A stretch of DNA of 64,000 nt, taken from positions 124,001 through 188,000 of the forward strand of contig NIOE01000013.1 of the NCBI GenBank assembly GCA_002205125.1, given 5' to 3'. Below are positions 63,070-64,000 of the stretch, one piece after another; position 1 is the stretch's first letter; each line of letters opens with the position of its first letter. A program made the translations under genes and the position numbers. The notes beneath the pieces are model-generated. The model was not told the DNA's origin and did not search any database. It saw only the letters and a program-made list of their open reading frames with translations. The stretch comes from Roseateles noduli. GTDB taxonomy: Bacteria > Pseudomonadota > Gammaproteobacteria > Burkholderiales > Burkholderiaceae_C.

Positions 63070-63820
63070 TTGGGGACAGACTACTGTCCCCTGCCATGGC
63101 CCGACTTCCCCGGCTGGCGCTCGCCGGCCATCTGCACCACCTGATCCACCGCGGGCACAACCTGCAGCCCATCGTGGTCGACGACGACGATCGCCGGGCG
63201 CTGCTCGCCGCGCTGCAGGACAGCGCCGCCACCCACAAGGTGGCGATCCACGCGTACGTCGTGATGCCCAACCATCTGCATCTGCTGGCCACACCTGCGG
63301 CCGATGAGGGCCTGAGTCGCATGATGCAAGCGCTGGGGCGTCGCTACGTGAGCGCCTTCAATCTCCGCCACGGCCGGGTCGGTACCCTGTGGGAAGGGCG
63401 CTTTCGTGCCGCGCCGCTGGAGGCGGAGAGCCATCTGCTCACCGTCATGCGCAGCATCGAGTTGAATCCCCAGCGTGCGGGCCTCAGCGCTGAGCCCGGC
63501 GACTTCGCGTGGTCGTCGGCGGCGCACCATCTCGGACGCCGACGCGACCCGCTGATCAGCGATCCGCCTGGATTCTGGGCGCTCGGCAATACGCCGTTCG
63601 AGCGCGAACTCGCCTGGCGCCGCTGGCTGGAGGAGGGGGAGTCGGAAGTGGACCGTGCACGCCTCATCGACGCCGCGCTCAAGGGGTGGCCGCTGGGATC
63701 GGCACGTTTCCTGCAGTTGCTTGGCGAGGTCAGCGCGCGGCCAATGAGCCCGCGTCCGCGTGGGCGTCCTCCCAAGGTCAAGGTTTCGGACGCAAAGTGA
63801 TTGAATCTGTCCCCAATTAA
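63067..63820 (+). mobile_element. REP-associated transposase unit bounded by 13-bp inverted repeats
   Basis: TAATTGGGGACAG at 63067-63079 and CTGTCCCCAATTA at 63808-63820 are perfect inverted copies around a tyrosine transposase gene. The left end also forms an 8-bp hairpin GGGGACAG(ACTA)CTGTCCCC (63072-63091). This is the usual context of RAYT genes, which act on REP sequences. It is inserted exactly at the end of dgt. Confidence 0.8.
63096..63800 (+). CDS. REP-associated tyrosine transposase (Y1/IS200-like)
   Basis: A 234-residue HUH single-strand DNA transposase. HLHHLIHRGHN opens the Y1 fold, VVMPNHLHLLATP has the HUH metal-binding pair, and ALGRRYVSAFNLRHGRVGTLWEGRF holds the catalytic-tyrosine region and the family GTLWEGRF signature. 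MRSIELNPQRAGL is also typical. It would nick at REP hairpins. It lies 26 bp after dgt. Confidence 0.93.
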   Translation: MARLPRLALAGHLHHLIHRGHNLQPIVVDDDDRRALLAALQDSAATHKVAIHAYVVMPNHLHLLATPAADEGLSRMMQALGRRYVSAFNLRHGRVGTLWEGRFRAAPLEAESHLLTVMRSIELNPQRAGLSAEPGDFAWSSAAHHLGRRRDPLISDPPGFWALGNTPFERELAWRRWLEEGESEVDRARLIDAALKGWPLGSARFLQLLGEVSARPMSPRPRGRPPKVKVSDAK

Positions 63821-63855
63821 TCGATACCTGCAGGCAACGTTCGATCTAATTCGAG

Positions 63856-63864
63856 ACTGACCCC
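63856..63864. repeat. REP-like ACTGACCCC motif
   Basis: ACTGACCCC lies 35 bp past the right end of the transposase unit, in the reverse orientation of the GGGGTCAGAGT copies at 2685 and 39468. The surrounding 143-bp gap up to the next gene is otherwise featureless. Confidence 0.5.
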
Positions 63865-63943
63865 ATTTAGTTGTGCTTGTGCCGCTGCGGCACGCGTCTT
63901 AACCTGCGCGGGTTTCGTTATCCGAGAGTCCAGGAGGCCACCG

Positions 63944-64000
63944 ATGTCGGCAGCTCAAGATCCGCGCCCCGCGCAAGCATCGTCCCCCGTCGAAAACCCG
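63944..64000 (+). CDS. Start of an unidentified gene, cut by window end
   Basis: An ATG at 63944 is preceded at the correct distance by AGGAGG and opens a frame that runs to the window edge (19 codons, MSAAQDPRPAQASSPVENP). The residues are Ala/Pro/Ser-rich and do not identify a family. Confidence 0.5.
   Translation, partial: MSAAQDPRPAQASSPVENP

Noticed and set aside
63944-64000. gltB as the gene at the window end
   Set aside because: gltB often follows dgt in related genomes, but the visible 19 residues do not resemble the GltB N-terminus.
1-64000. CRISPR arrays, tRNA or rRNA genes, prophage
   Set aside because: No regularly spaced repeats, cloverleaf genes, rRNA stretches or phage structural genes were recognised on either strand.

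Overview
This is a GC-rich chromosomal segment from a betaproteobacterium of the order Burkholderiales, probably close to the Roseateles/Mitsuaria/Rubrivivax group. That placement rests on gene order and gene families seen here: rplM-rpsI-erpA followed by anmK and an M23 peptidase divergent from tyrS; pilMNOPQ followed by aroK-aroB-dgt; two Omp32-type porins; and a cyaY/lptM divergent pair. No database search was possible, so the genus is an inference. Most of the window is core housekeeping DNA with a few accessory insertions.

Layout. 1-2.6 kb: a TRIC/UPF0126 membrane protein (cut by the window edge) and htpG. 2.6-10.1 kb: a 2473-residue protein with a C80-type cysteine protease domain followed by a large-clostridial-toxin-like translocation domain; this is the most unusual gene. 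10.2-13.3 kb: srkA, a DUF2726 membrane protein and a GNAT acetyltransferase. 13.3-19.4 kb: rplM, rpsI, erpA, anmK, an M23 peptidase and tyrS. 19.4-24.5 kb: a tricorn-like protease, a cytosolic 5'-nucleotidase, a probably frameshifted Cys-rich small protein and a small membrane protein. 24.5-36.1 kb: a complete-looking type II secretion locus (gspG-H-I-J-K-L-M-N-D-E-F on the minus strand, a short gspC divergent on the plus strand). 36.1-40.7 kb: a CobT-like protein with altered catalytic motifs, ilvA with a terminator-bearing leader or separate small transcript, an OsmC protein and coq7. 40.9-43.4 kb: two porins. 43.5-48.9 kb: an oligopeptide-type ABC transporter operon with an embedded M20 amidohydrolase and no binding protein. 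48.9-52.2 kb: lptM, cyaY, a large nested inverted repeat and mrcA. 52.6-63.1 kb: pilMNOPQ, an Ig-like lipoprotein, aroK, aroB and dgt. 63.07-63.82 kb: a REP-associated tyrosine transposase unit bounded by 13-bp inverted repeats. The window ends at the start of another gene.

How the genes work together. The gsp locus encodes the envelope-spanning type II secretion machine and pilMNOPQ the type IV pilus alignment complex and secretin. mrcA, anmK and the M23 enzyme act on peptidoglycan. aroK-aroB feed chorismate synthesis. The ABC operon would import peptides or acylated amino acids, which the M20 enzyme would hydrolyse. The large toxin-like protein has no Sec signal and no secretion partner in the window. 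Short GGGGTCAG/GGGGACAG motifs are scattered through intergenic DNA, match the ends of the transposase unit, and even encode the last residues of the toxin-like protein.
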